Source: Planctomycetota bacterium (lineage in GTDB: Bacteria; Planctomycetota; J058). Taken from it: a DNA stretch of 64,000 bases. Numbering within the stretch: position 1 is the stretch's first letter; every line of letters starts with the position of its first letter. The notes below the pieces were generated by a model that did not search any database, was not told the origin of the DNA, and worked only from the letters and a program-made list of their open reading frames with translations. The position numbers and the translations under genes are program-made. The DNA lies in NCBI GenBank assembly GCA_023954375.1, contig JAMLIC010000047.1, positions 1 through 64,000 of the forward strand. Reading direction: 5' to 3'. Of the stretch, positions 18,357 through 27,503 are shown in pieces.

Positions 18357-19154
18357 CTACGCCCCCAGCGCCCAGGGCAGGAGGCGCCCCCGCACCGCCG
18401 CCCGCACGCGGGCCTCGGCCGCGACCTTGAGGTCGTCCCACACCGCGCCCAGGTCGCCCTCGACGGCGGCCGCCTGCGCGTAGATCAGCGCCTCGACGGC
18501 GCGGCTGGTGGTCACGCGCGCCGCCGAGCGCGTCGGCTCGAGCGAGCCCTCGGCCAGGAGCACGCCCACCTCGGCGACGGCGCGCGCCGCGTAGGTGGCG
18601 CAGGAGCGGGCGCGCCCGCGGGGGTGCGACGGGTCGACGCGGCGCGTGCGGCGGTCGAGGTCGGGCGCCATGGCGTCGAGGAGGCGCAGGGGCGCCGTGA
18701 CCGGCAGCGCCTCGCCGCAGAGGAGCGCCTCGACGAGGTCGGCGGCCTGCTCCAGGTGGGGCGCCGGCGGGTCCTCGCCCTCGAACTCGGCCTGCAGCAG
18801 CCGCGCGATCGCGACGGCGACGCGCGGCCAGGGCTCGGGGCCGTAGGCGCCGAGACCCGACACCCACGCGTCGACCGCCTCGCGCAGGGCGCCCCGCGGC
18901 GGCGGCTCGCCCAGCGCCTCCTGCGCGGCGGGGTCGCCCAGGAGCGCCGCCAGGCGCAGGCGCGCCTCCGGCAGGACGCCCACCTGCACGCGGGCGCGCA
19001 GCACCCGCGCGGTCGGGGCGCCGGCGCGCTCGAGCTCGACCAGGAGGACGCGCCCGTCCTCCGGCGCGCCCGTCTCGCGCCACCGCCGCTCCGAAGACCT
19101 GAGCCGCTCGTCCCCCACGGGATCCAGGGTAGCCCCGGGGCCAGGCGAGCGCAC
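18357..19154 (-). CDS. Uncharacterised helical protein with RRWRETGxPED N-terminal motif
   Basis: 265 residues, no signal peptide and no membrane segment. The N-terminus (SERRWRETGAPEDGRVLLVE then RLRLAALLGDPAAQEALG) resembles a short helical motif I recall from many myxobacterial and planctomycete proteins, where it precedes variable domains. The rest is Ala/Leu-rich helix (RAVEALIYAQAAAVEGDL). ATG 19154 is the longest start, and GTG 19118 just before GDERLRSSERRW may be the true one. It follows the TPR gene by 12 bases, so it is the last gene of the leftward operon from 24234. Role unknown. Confidence 0.65.
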   Translation of the reverse strand: MRSPGPGATLDPVGDERLRSSERRWRETGAPEDGRVLLVELERAGAPTARVLRARVQVGVLPEARLRLAALLGDPAAQEALGEPPPRGALREAVDAWVSGLGAYGPEPWPRVAVAIARLLQAEFEGEDPPAPHLEQAADLVEALLCGEALPVTAPLRLLDAMAPDLDRRTRRVDPSHPRGRARSCATYAARAVAEVGVLLAEGSLEPTRSAARVTTSRAVEALIYAQAAAVEGDLGAVWDDLKVAAEARVRAAVRGRLLPWALGA

Positions 19155-19166
19155 GTCGTCACTCGA

Positions 19167-21887
19167 TCAGCTCGCCGCGCGCGTGGTAAGCCGAGCCGCC
19201 CGCACCTCCGAGGGGGCGCTCGCCCGGGCCGTCGAGCGCGTCCGGGGGCAGGTCGCCGGCGAGGCGCCGGAAGGTCGGGTCGCCGCGCAGGGCGTCGAAG
19301 GCCGGGTCGCGGTGGAGCGCGGCGCGAGCCGTGTCGTCGAGCGGGGCGGCGGCGAGCGCAGCCAGGGCGTCGTCCGTCTCCTCGCGCAGGGCGAGCAGGC
19401 GGGCGAGGGCCAGGGCCGCGTCACTGGAGGAGGGGTGCGCGCGGACCGCGGCGCGCAGCGTCTCGAGGGCGTCAGCGACGCGGCCGTCGGCCAGGGCGGC
19501 GCGGGCCCCGGCCAGGATCGGCTCGACCCGGCCGGGCGCGCGGGCGGCCGCCTCGGTGAAGCAGACCCTCGCGTGGTCGGGGCGGCCGGCGAGCAGGGCC
19601 GCCTCCCCGCGCGCGAGCGCGGCGCGGAACGACCAGGGGGCGGCGGCCTCCGCCGCGGCGAGGGCGCGGTCGGCCTCGGCGTCGTCCGCCAGCGCGAGGA
19701 GGACCTGCGCGCGCGCCAGGTGCAGCTCGCCCGCGAGCGCGGGCGGGAGGTCGCGCGACGCCGCCAGCAGGCGCGCCGCGTGGGCGCGCGAGGCGAGCGC
19801 GGCGTGGCGGTCGGCGAACCAGGCCGCGCGCACGTCGTCGGCCTCCGCCGCGAGCCCCGCGTCGACGAGCGCCGCGACGGCCTCGGCGCGCAGGGCCGTG
19901 TCGTCGGGCGCGGCGTCGGCCGCGCCGACGAGCGCGCGGGCCGCCAGGGCCGCCTCGCCCGTGGCGCCGCCGGGCGCGTGCCAGCTCCAGCCAGGGCGCC
20001 GGGTCGCGCGCGGCGCGGGCCAGCGGCTCGAGGGCGGCCGCGGCCTCGCCGGGGCGGCCGGCGGCGAAGGAGGGCGCGCCCCAGCCAGAGCGTCGCCGGC
20101 GCCGCGTCGACGCCGGGGAGCGCCAGGGCCTTCCGCAGCGCCGCGACGGCGACCTCGTGGCGGCCGGCGCGGGTCGCGGCCTCGCCCAGGGCGAGGTCAG
20201 GTCGGCGCGGCCGGGCGCCCTGGCGCTGGCGACCTCCAGGTGCGCCGCCGCGCGGGCGGCGTTCCCGGTCGCCAGGGCCACGCGGCCCGCGGTGGCCCGG
20301 CACTCGACGTCGTCGAGGCCAGCTCCGCGGCCCGCTCGGCGCGCGGGGCCGCCTCGGCGGCCGGCCGGCCGCGAAGGTCCAGCTCGGCCACGAGGCGGTG
20401 CGCGTGGGGGCGCGCCGGGTCGAGCGCGGCCGCCTCGACGAGGGCCGCGCGCGCCTCGTCGCGGCGGTCGAGCGCCAGGAGGGCGCGGCCGAGGTGCTCG
20501 CGGGCGCGGGCGTCCTTCGGGCGCGCGGCGCAGGCGGCGCGCAGGTCGAGCGCTGCGGCCGCCGCGTCGCCGGCGCCGAGGCGGGCCACGCCCACGTCGG
20601 CGCGCAGGGCCGCGTCGCCGGGGGTCGCCTCGAGGGCGCGGGCGAGGTGCGGCAGGGCCTCGGCCGCGCGGCCCAGCGCCAGCTCGGCCCGCCCGAAGCG
20701 GGCCAGGTCGGCAGGGTCGGCGCCTGCGACGAGGCGAGCGAAGGCGTCGCGCGCCGGCGCGAGGCGGCCGGCCGCGGCGTGGAGGTCGCCCAGGAGCCGC
20801 CAGGCGTCGGCGCGCCGTCGAGGGCCACGGCGCGCTCGACGGCGCGGAGGGCGTCCGCCGCCTGGCTCAGGCCGGCGTGGGCGCGGGCGAGGTCGAGGAG
20901 CAGGCCGGGGTCGCGGGGTCGCGCCTCGGTCGCTCTCCGCCAGGCGACGGCGGCCTCCTCGCGGCGCCCGGCGCGTCCGAGGAGCGCCGCGCGCTCGGCC
21001 CAGAGGTCGGCGTCGCGCGTCCGCTCGAGCGCGGGCTCGAGCGCCTTCAGGGCCGCGTCGACGCGCCCCGCCGCCGCCTCGGCCCGCGCCAGCCACAGGC
21101 GCGGCAGGTCGGCCGACCCGTCGCGGGCGACGGTCGCCCGGAGCGCCTGGCAAGCGGTCTCGACCTCGCCGAGCGTCAGGAGGGCGCGGCCCATCCAGTA
21201 GTGCGGCGTCGGCGGCCGGTCGTCGCGCGTGAGCGCCTCGCGCAGGGCCTCGCGCGCGCCGGCCGCGTCGCCGGCCTGGAAGCGCGCGATCCCCAGCCAG
21301 GTCCAGGCGCCCGCGTCGTCCGGCGCGCGCGCGCAGGCCTCAGCGAACGGCGCGACCGCGCGCGCCGGCTGGCCCAGGTCGACGAGCACGCGCCCGAGGC
21401 GCACGCGCGGCGCGGGTCCGGGGTCGAGCGCGGCGAGGGCCTCGAGCGGGGCGACGGCCTCGGCCGGGCGGCCGGCGGCGACGAGCGCCTCGGCCAGCCA
21501 GAAGAGCGCGTGCGGGGAGCGGGCGTCCTTGCGCGCGGCGGCCGAGAGCGCGGTCACGGCGGCGGGCGCGTCGCCCCGCGCGAGGCGGGACCGGCCCAGG
21601 TAGACGCCGACCAGCACGTCGTCGTTGCCGGCCTGCGAGGCGCGGAGGAGCGCGTCCTCGGCGGCGGCGTGGCGCCCGGCCTCGAACGAGGCGCGGCCGA
21701 GCCAGAAGAGCGCCACGCCGCGCCGCGCCGGGTCCTCGCGCGCGGCCTGCTCGTAGAAGCGGCAGGCCGCGTCGAGGTCGCGCGCGCGCAGGGCGCGATG
21801 CCCGCGCTCGAGGGCGCCGATGGGCTCCTGCGCGGCGGTGGGCGCGGCGAGGAGCGCGGTCAGGAGGAGGGCGCGGAGCGGGCTCAT
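19167..21887 (-). CDS. Secreted TPR-repeat protein, interrupted by several frameshifts
   Basis: A signal peptide (SPLRALLLTALLAAPTAAQ) is followed by continuous TPR units (ALFWLGRASFEAGRHAAAEDAL and similar). The frame is lost near 20815, again near 20320, 20200 and 20070, and changes once more near 19980. After each change the TPR pattern continues in another frame, ending at GSAYHARGELIE (stop about 19159 in the last frame). Most sites look like loss of one base in a GC run. Either this is a recent pseudogene or, more likely, the consensus has indel errors. ATG 21887 overlaps the stop of the upstream CvpA-like gene. An intact protein would be about 900 residues, probably periplasmic. Confidence 0.72.
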   Translation of the reverse strand: MSPLRALLLTALLAAPTAAQEPIGALERGHRALRARDLDAACRFYEQAAREDPARRGVALFWLGRASFEAGRHAAAEDALLRASQAGNDDVLVGVYLGRSRLARGDAPAAVTALSAAARKDARSPHALFWLAEALVAAGRPAEAVAPLEALAALDPGPAPRVRLGRVLVDLGQPARAVAPFAEACARAPDDAGAWTWLGIARFQAGDAAGAREALREALTRDDRPPTPHYWMGRALLTLGEVETACQALRATVARDGSADLPRLWLARAEAAAGRVDAALKALEPALERTRDADLWAERAALLGRAGRREEAAVAWRRATEARPRDPGLLLDLARAHAGLSQAADALRAVERAVALDGAPTPGGSWATSTPRPAASRRRATPSLASSQAPTLPTWPASGGPSWRWAARPRPCRTSPAPSRRPPATRPCAPTWAWPASAPATRRPQRSTCAPPAPRARRTPAPASTSAAPSWRSTAATRRARPSSRRPRSTRRAPTRTASWPSWTFAAGRPPRRPRAPSGPRSWPRRRRVPGHRGPRGPGDRERRPRGGAPGGRQRQGARPRRPDLALGEAATRAGRHEVAVAALRKALALPGVDAAPATLWLGRALLRRRPPRRGRGRPRAAGPRRARPGALAGAGTRPAAPRARRPWRPARSSARPTPRPTTRPCAPRPSRRSSTRGSRRRPTTCARPGSPTATPRSPRAPTRRACWRRRATSRPRSRASCTWRARRSSSRWRTTPRPTAPSPRRRPPPPGRSAPRSRAGRRPCSPAAPTTRGSASPRRPPARPAGSSRSWPGPAPPWPTAASLTPSRRCAPRSARTPPPVTRPWPSPACSPCARRRTTPWLRSPPPRSTTRLAPRSTATRPSTPCAATRPSGASPATCPRTRSTARASAPSEVRAARLTTRAAS

Positions 21888-23855
21888 CGCTCGACCACCC
21901 GCAGGTCGACGTGGGCGAGGCGGCGCTCGTCGCCCGCCTCGAGCGCCACGCGCAGGGCGTAGCGGCCGGGCGCCAGGTCGGCGGGGAGCGCGAGCGGCTC
22001 CGTGAAGAGGAACGCGCCCGCGCCGCGCTCCGTGGCGCGGCGGGCGCCCTCGAGGTCAGCGACCGCGGCGCCGGCCGCGTCGGTCAGGCGCCAGCGGACG
22101 ACGCGCGGGCGGTCGTCTCGGACCTCGACCTCGACCCGGAGGTGGACCCGCTGGCCGGGCGAGACGACGTCGAGCGGCGGCCCGTCGGGGTGGGCGACGA
22201 CGCGGACGTCGCGCAGGGCGCAGGCGGTGGGGTGGACGTCGACGGGCGTGGTGCGGGTGAGCGGCGCGCGGTCGGGGGTGGAGACGGCGACGGCGAGGGT
22301 GTAGCGGCCCGGGGGGAGGTCGAGCGGGACGACGCCCTCGACGAAGAGGGTGCGCGGGCCGGGGGCGGCCGGGGCGCGGTCATCGAGGGTGAACGCCGGG
22401 ACCTCGGCGCCGGTCGGGTCGAGGAGGCGCCAGACGACGAGGCGCTCGTCGCCGGCGGCGGGCGGGTCGAGGTCGACGCGGGCGCGGAAGGCGAAGCGCT
22501 CGCCCTGGCGGAGGGGCGCGGAGCGGAGGGCGTAGCGGTTGGAGGCGGCGTGCAGGGCGAGGAGGTGGCCGCGGGCGGGAGCGGGAGCGGGAGCGGGAGC
22601 GGGAGCGGGAGCGGGAGCGGGAGCGGGAGCGGGAGCGGGAGCGGGAGCGGGAGCGGGAGCGGAGCGGAGCGGGAGCGGGAGCGGGAGCGGGAGCGGGCGG
22701 GAGCGGAGCGGAGCGGGAGCGGAGCGGGGGCGGGAGCGGGAGCGGGAGCGGGAGCGGGAGCGGGAGCGGGAGCGGGAGCGGGAGCGGGAGCGGGAGCGGG
22801 AGCGGGAGCGGGAGCGGGAGCGGGAGCGGGAGCGGGAGCGGGAGCGGGAGCGGGAGCGGGAGCGGGGAGGCGGGAGCGGGAGCGGGAGCGGGAGCGGGAG
22901 CGGGAGCGGGAGCGGGAGCGGGAGCGGGAGCGGGAGCGGGAGCGGGAGCGGGAGCGGGAGCGGGAGCGGGAGCGGAGGCGACGGCCTCGGTTTCGGCCTC
23001 TGTTTCGGCCTCGGTCTCGGCCTCGGTTTCGGCCTCGGCCTCGGTTTCGGCCCCGGTCGAACCAGGCGCCTCGATCGCTGCGTGGACCTGCGCCACGACC
23101 TCCGCCACGTCGACCCGCAGGAGCGCCGTCCGGGCCTCCGTGCGCCGCACGACCTCGACCAGCCGCGGATGGCGCACCGCCTCGCGCAGGAGGCCCTGAG
23201 CGGCCAGGCGGTGCAGGGCGGGGTCGTCGAGCGCGGCGGCGAGCGCGGGCTGCGCGAGGAGCGCCCGGACGGCGGGCGTCGCCGCCGCGGCGCGGACCGC
23301 CTCGGGCCCGGCGGCCTCCGCCTCGAGCGCCAGGCGGGCGAGGCCCGTCAGCGCCGCCGCGAGACGTACGGGCGGGAGCGCCTCGGCCCGAGACCCGACC
23401 TCGCGGGCCACGAGCGCCTCCAGGCCGCTGGCCGGCGCCAGCGCCCGACGCGCCGGACGGTCCAGGCCGCTCACCAGGCCCACGGCCGTCGCGACGGTCA
23501 GGCCCGCCGCGCCGCCGAGGACGGCGCCCGCGCCTCGCGCCGCTGCCGACGGGGGCCGCCGCCCCCGCTCGTCGTCCTCGTCTTCCCGCGCCAGCCACGC
23601 CAGGGTCCACCACGCGCCGGCGGCCACGGCGGCGCCGCCCAGGACCGCCGCGGCGGCGCAGGCCTGCAGGAGCGTGAGGCCGACCGCGTCCACGAGCAGG
23701 CACGCGAGCGGCACGAAGACGACCGCCGCGCCGCCGAGGCCGATCACGACCGCCACGAAGGCCCGCGCGCCGACGCGGGGGCCGGCCTTCGCCCCGACGG
23801 CCCCCAGCGCCAGGACGGCCAGCGCGGCGACGACCTCGAGCCAGCCGACGATCAC
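21884..23855 (-). CDS. CvpA-like membrane protein with repeat-encoded linker and C-terminal beta domain
   Basis: The N-terminus has four hydrophobic helices (MIVGWLEVVAALAVLALGAV onward) arranged like CvpA-family proteins, with a DEDDER loop. A soluble helical region of about 170 residues follows. A GAETEAEAETEAE stretch then leads into a long (PA)n linker encoded by the (GGGAGC)n tract at 22575-22977. Beyond the tract one reading frame encodes about 220 residues of beta-rich sequence with LPPGRYTLAV and LAPGRYALRV, ending VVER at a TGA that overlaps the TPR gene ATG. N- and C-terminal parts are out of frame by one net base. The change must lie in repeat interruptions near 22655, 22690 or 22862. 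Unified reading is inference. Confidence 0.6.
22575..22977. repeat. (GGGAGC)n hexanucleotide tract, ~400 bp
   Basis: About 65 near-perfect tandem copies of GGGAGC, with interruptions such as GGAGCGGAGC near 22655-22710 and GGGGAGG near 22862. It encodes Pro-Ala or Pro-Leu repeats on the minus strand inside the CvpA-like gene, depending on frame. Whole-unit changes keep frame, but the interruptions do not. Confidence 0.9.
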
Positions 23856-23868
23856 CGCGCCGCGCCGC

Positions 23869-24234
23869 TCACTGGTAGTAGGGCTTGGTGGTGGTCGTGC
23901 CCGGGGCGGGCTCCGCGGGCGCGCCGGTCGGCTCGAGCGGGTCGAGCGTGACGGTCATGTGGTCGGGGTTGATGCGCAGGAACGTGTCGCCGCGCACGTC
24001 CTTGTCCTCGAACACCGTGACCAGGCGCTTCAGCGTCACGTAGCCCGGCTTCTTGATGAACACGTCGTAGGTCCCCACCTCGTCGAACAGGAGCCCGCAC
24101 GGCGTCGAGTCGCGCTGGACGCCGCCGAGCCACACCTCGGCCGAGGTCGGGGTCGACTCGATCGTGCAGCGCACGTACTCCGTCGTGCAGCCGCCGAGCA
24201 CGAGGACGAGGGCGAAGAGCAAAGCACCGCGCAT
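23869..24234 (-). CDS. PEGA-domain lipoprotein
   Basis: 121 residues. Lipoprotein signal ALLFALVLVLGGC with a lipobox LGGC and Cys16 as the probable lipidation site. A single PEGA domain follows: STPTSAEVWLGG, CGLLFDEVGTYDVFIKKPGY, then a Thr/Pro-rich tail. PEGA domains are small surface-associated beta domains often tied to kinases and the cell envelope in Planctomycetota and Myxococcota. ATG 24234 has GGAGGTGG upstream. It heads the leftward operon, 13 bases before the CvpA-like gene. There is no transmembrane helix beyond the signal. Confidence 0.85.
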   Translation of the reverse strand: MRGALLFALVLVLGGCTTEYVRCTIESTPTSAEVWLGGVQRDSTPCGLLFDEVGTYDVFIKKPGYVTLKRLVTVFEDKDVRGDTFLRINPDHMTVTLDPLEPTGAPAEPAPGTTTTKPYYQ

Positions 24235-24326
24235 CGCGCCACCTCCAGGCGTGACGCAGAGCGTACTTGCCGCGGTCTCGTGGCGCCAGGCGATGCACCT
24301 GTGGCGTGAGGCTACACTGGTCCGCC

Positions 24327-25403
24327 ATGACCCGCCCGCGCGTCGTCCACGTCGTCGGCACCGGCACGATCGGGGAGCCGCTCATCGGCCTCCTGTGCGA
24401 GCATCGCGCGGCGTTCGGCATCGACGAGGTGACCTTCCACAAGCGGGCGCCCCTGCGCACCGACCGCGCCAAGGTGATCCAGCTCATCCGCCGGCGCGGG
24501 GCCAAGCTGGCGGTCGACGCCGACCGCTTCGACGCCTTCACCGACCTCTACGACCGGCCCGCCTACACGGTCGACGAGGCGCTCGAGCGCGCGACGGTCG
24601 TCATCGACTGCACGCCGTCGGGCAACGACAACAAGGAGACGACCTACGAGCGCCTCGACGCGCCGGGGCGCGGGTTCATCGCCCAGGGGAGCGAGTTCGG
24701 CTTCGGTAAGCTCTACGCGCGCGGGATCAACGACCGGGCGCTGGTCCCGGGCGAGGACCGCTTCCTGCAGGTGGCCTCGTGCAACACGCACAACCTCGCC
24801 GTGATCCTCGAGACGGTCGCCTTCGCCCGCGGCGGCCACGAGGGCCTCGCCGACGCGCGCTTCCTCTGCCTGCGGCGCAGCAACGACATCTCCCAGGACG
24901 AGGGCTTCTGCCCCAGCCCGACCGTCGCCAAGCACACCGACCCGAGCTTCGGCACCCACCACGCGCGCGACGTGTTCCACCTCTACCGCAGCCTGGGCGT
25001 GGAGCTGCGCCAGCTCTTCTCGTCGGCGCTCAAGGTCAACTCGCAGTACATGCACACGATCCACTTCACCGTGCGCGTGCGGCGCCCGACGTCGGTGGAC
25101 GAGGTGATCGAGACGATCCAGGGCAACGACCGCCTGGCGCTCACCTGGAAGACCAGCGCCAACGCGGTCTTCTCGTTCGGCCGCGACCAGGGCCACTACG
25201 GCCGGATCCTCAACCAGACCGTCTTCTGCCGGCCGAGCCTGCACGTGAGCCAGGACGGGCTCGAGGTGACGGGCTTCTGCTTCACCCCGCAGGACGGCAA
25301 CCCCTTGCTCTCGTCCGTCGCGGCGACGCTCTGGTTCCTCGACCCGGCGAGCTACGAGGAGCGCCTGCAGGCGCTCAAGCCGTACTTCTTCGACGAGGTG
25401 TGA
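24327..25403 (+). CDS. Archaeal-type (type II) glyceraldehyde-3-phosphate dehydrogenase-like protein
   Basis: 358 residues. A Rossmann start VVGTGTIGEPL is followed by VVIDCTPSGNDNKE, FIAQGSEF and the nucleophile region VASCNTHN (Cys152). Downstream FLCLRRSND and SQYMHTIHFTV match, in order and spacing, the archaeal phosphorylating GAPDH pattern (SCNT, RR, MHMHT). The usual bacterial GapA signature is absent. A dehydrogenase acting on a phosphorylated aldehyde is likely, but several substrate-loop residues differ, so specificity is open. ATG 24327 is used because upstream in-frame sequence (from 24267) is unlike the family. It is divergent from the PEGA gene and convergent with the gene at 25412. 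Confidence 0.75.
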   Translation: MTRPRVVHVVGTGTIGEPLIGLLCEHRAAFGIDEVTFHKRAPLRTDRAKVIQLIRRRGAKLAVDADRFDAFTDLYDRPAYTVDEALERATVVIDCTPSGNDNKETTYERLDAPGRGFIAQGSEFGFGKLYARGINDRALVPGEDRFLQVASCNTHNLAVILETVAFARGGHEGLADARFLCLRRSNDISQDEGFCPSPTVAKHTDPSFGTHHARDVFHLYRSLGVELRQLFSSALKVNSQYMHTIHFTVRVRRPTSVDEVIETIQGNDRLALTWKTSANAVFSFGRDQGHYGRILNQTVFCRPSLHVSQDGLEVTGFCFTPQDGNPLLSSVAATLWFLDPASYEERLQALKPYFFDEV

Positions 25404-25415
25404 CCTCGCGGTCAC
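25400..25415. terminator. Hairpin embracing two convergent stop codons
   Basis: A perfect 6-bp stem GTGACC/GGTCAC with a TCGC loop contains the TGA of the GAPDH-like gene on one arm and the TGA of the opposite-strand gene on the other. It is a candidate bidirectional terminator without a U-tract. Confidence 0.4.
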
Positions 25416-26005
25416 TCGCCCAGCAGCGCGCCCTTGTACTCGGTCAGGGCGATGCTCGCCTCGTGGCCGGCGAGGCGGCTCGTGAGCTTGACCACGCCGC
25501 CCATGAACACCGGGGGCAGCGCCGGCGCGTGCCAGGCCTTCATGGCCACCGCGCCGCGCGGGCCCTCGAGCGCCACCTCGTAGACGTCGCAGGCGAAGGC
25601 GCGCTCGCCCACCTTGACCTCCTCGCGGCCGACGCGCGTGAGCCGCGCCCCCTCGGGGAGGGTCAGGTCGCCGGCATCGGTCGGGTCGGCGAGGTCGATC
25701 GTGGCCGCGTGCCGCGCGGCCGGGGCGTCGTGGCTCCCGTCGTGGCCGTATGCCTGCTCGAAGCTGACCGTGACCCGCGAGCCCTCGATCCGCTCGACCG
25801 TCATCACCCGGCGGCCGGTGCGCGGGCCCTGCGTCAGCGCGTAGACGGCCCGCTCGCCCCCCTCGAGGCGCCGCCACCAGCCCTCCGGGGGCGCAGGCCA
25901 GCGGGCCAGGTCCTGGCCGGCCGCCAGCCCCACGCCGAGGAGGGCGCCGAGGAGGGCGACGGGGGCCAGGCACGCGGCCGGGCGGAGGGGGAGGGTGCGG
26001 CGCAT
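25412..26005 (-). CDS. Secreted protein of unknown function
   Basis: 197 residues. An N-terminal signal (RPAACLAPVALLGALLGVGLA) is followed by a beta-rich domain: GWWRRLEGGERAVYALTQG, RRVMTVERIEGSRVTVSF, VKVGERAFACDVYEVAL, MKAWHAPALPPVFMGGVVKL. The pattern resembles periplasmic proteins that bind or sense lipids or esters, but no named family was recognised. ATG 26005 has GAGGAG at a good distance, and the much longer upstream open frame is only a high-GC shadow. It lies 59 bases downstream of the MBL-fold gene, probably in one operon with it and purN. Confidence 0.7.
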   Translation of the reverse strand: MRRTLPLRPAACLAPVALLGALLGVGLAAGQDLARWPAPPEGWWRRLEGGERAVYALTQGPRTGRRVMTVERIEGSRVTVSFEQAYGHDGSHDAPAARHAATIDLADPTDAGDLTLPEGARLTRVGREEVKVGERAFACDVYEVALEGPRGAVAMKAWHAPALPPVFMGGVVKLTSRLAGHEASIALTEYKGALLGE

Positions 26006-26064
26006 CGGCGGGGTCTCCTCGGTGCGCACAAGATACGTCGGCGCCGCCGGGGCGTTGGGTCCTG

Positions 26065-27453
26065 TCAGAGCTCCACGGCCTCGCCCGGCGACGGCACGTG
26101 GGCCGCCACGCCCAGGGTCGCCTCGAGGTGCCCCGCGAAGCTCACGCAGGCCGCCTCCTCGCCGTGGACGACGAAGACCTTCTTCAGCCCGGGCACGCCC
26201 CGGATCCAGGCCGTCAGCTCGTCCTTGTCGGCGTGGGCCGAGAGGCCGCTCATCGCCTCCACCCGCGCGCGCACGGTGTGTTCGCGCCCGTAGATGCGCA
26301 CACGTCGCTCGCGCTCGACGATCCGGCGGCCGAGCGTGTTCTCCGCCTGGAAGCCGACGATCAGGATGGTGTTCGCGCCGTCGCCGATCGAGTGCCGCAG
26401 GTGGTGCAGGACGCGCCCCCCCTCGCACATGCCCGAGGCCGAGATGATCACGCAGGGCTCCTCGAGGTCGTTGAGGCGCTTCGACTCCTCCTGCGTGCGG
26501 CAGTAGCGGAGCAGGCTGAACCCGAAGACGTCGTCGCCGCGCGCGAGCAGCGCCCGCGCCTCCTCGTCGTAGCACTCGGGGTGGGCGCGGTAGGCCTGGG
26601 TCGCCTCCACGGCCAGCGGGCTGTCGACGAAGATCGGCACGTGCGGCAGCGCGCCCTCGTGGAACAGCTGCGACAGGTAGTAGACGAGGTTCTGCGTGCG
26701 TCCGACCGAGAAGGCGGGGATCACCACGCGCCCGCCGCGGGCGACCGTCTCGCTGACCACCTGCGCGAGCCGCTCCTTCATCAGGTTGACGTCGTCGTGC
26801 AGGCGGTCGCCGTAGGTGGCCTCGGTGATCAGGACGTCGACCTCGGGGATCGGCTGCGGGTCGCGCAGGATCGGCGCGTGCGGCCGGCCGAGGTCGCCCG
26901 TGAAGGCCACGCGCACCTTGCGCGCGCCCTCCTCGACCTCGTAGACGGTCACCGCGCTGCCGAGGATGTGGCCGGCGTCGTGGAACCAGGCCCGGATCCC
27001 GGGCGCCGGCCCGAAGAGCTCGCCGTAGGAGCGGGCCTGGAACCTGCTGTTCGCCACCTCGGCGTCCGCCTTCGTATAGAGCGGCGTGACCACCGGGTCG
27101 TCCGTCCGCTCGCGCTTGGCGTTGAGGAACTCGGCGTCCTTCTCCTGGATCGCCGCCGAGTCGAGGAGCATGGCCTTCGCGAGCGTCACCGTGGCGCGCG
27201 TCGCCCACACCTCGCCCTCGTAGCCGCTCGTGACGAGGTTTGGCAGGTTGCCCGAGTGGTCGATGTGCGCGTGCGAGAGCACGCACCCCGTGAGCGACGA
27301 CGGCGCGACCGGGAACTCGCGGTTCCTCGCGTTCGCCTCGGCGCGGCGCCCCTGGAACAGCCCGCACTCGAGGAGGACGCGCTGGCGGCCGGCCTCGAGC
27401 AGGTGCATGGACCCCGTGACCGAGCGCACGGCGCCGAAGAACTGCAGCTTCAT
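26065..27453 (-). CDS. MBL-fold beta-CASP ribonuclease-like protein (CPSF/YSH1 type)
   Basis: 462 residues. Metallo-beta-lactamase domain with HAHIDHSG at residues 61-68 as zinc ligands, GHILGSAVTVYE, FTGDLGR, and the beta-CASP insertion (VVIPAFSVGRTQ, FVDSPLAVEAT). The end carries the RMMBL region (VEAMSGLSAHADKDEL, VFVVHGEE). The family includes RNA endo/exonucleases and 3'-end processing nucleases, and bacterial members are presumed RNases. ATG 27453 was chosen because MKLQFFGAVRSVTGS is the family N-terminus and GGGGGG precedes it. It is 50 bases downstream of purN on the same strand. Confidence 0.9.
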   Translation of the reverse strand: MKLQFFGAVRSVTGSMHLLEAGRQRVLLECGLFQGRRAEANARNREFPVAPSSLTGCVLSHAHIDHSGNLPNLVTSGYEGEVWATRATVTLAKAMLLDSAAIQEKDAEFLNAKRERTDDPVVTPLYTKADAEVANSRFQARSYGELFGPAPGIRAWFHDAGHILGSAVTVYEVEEGARKVRVAFTGDLGRPHAPILRDPQPIPEVDVLITEATYGDRLHDDVNLMKERLAQVVSETVARGGRVVIPAFSVGRTQNLVYYLSQLFHEGALPHVPIFVDSPLAVEATQAYRAHPECYDEEARALLARGDDVFGFSLLRYCRTQEESKRLNDLEEPCVIISASGMCEGGRVLHHLRHSIGDGANTILIVGFQAENTLGRRIVERERRVRIYGREHTVRARVEAMSGLSAHADKDELTAWIRGVPGLKKVFVVHGEEAACVSFAGHLEATLGVAAHVPSPGEAVEL

Positions 27454-27503
27454 GGTCCCCCCGGGCGGCGGGGAGTATGGACGCGCCCGGGTCGAGCGCG
27501 CCA

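Noticed and set aside
22084..23703. Pro/Leu and Arg/Ser repeat proteins in the (GGGAGC) tract
   Set aside because: Alternative frames of the same repeat; they lack coherent flanking domains, unlike the Pro-Ala frame.
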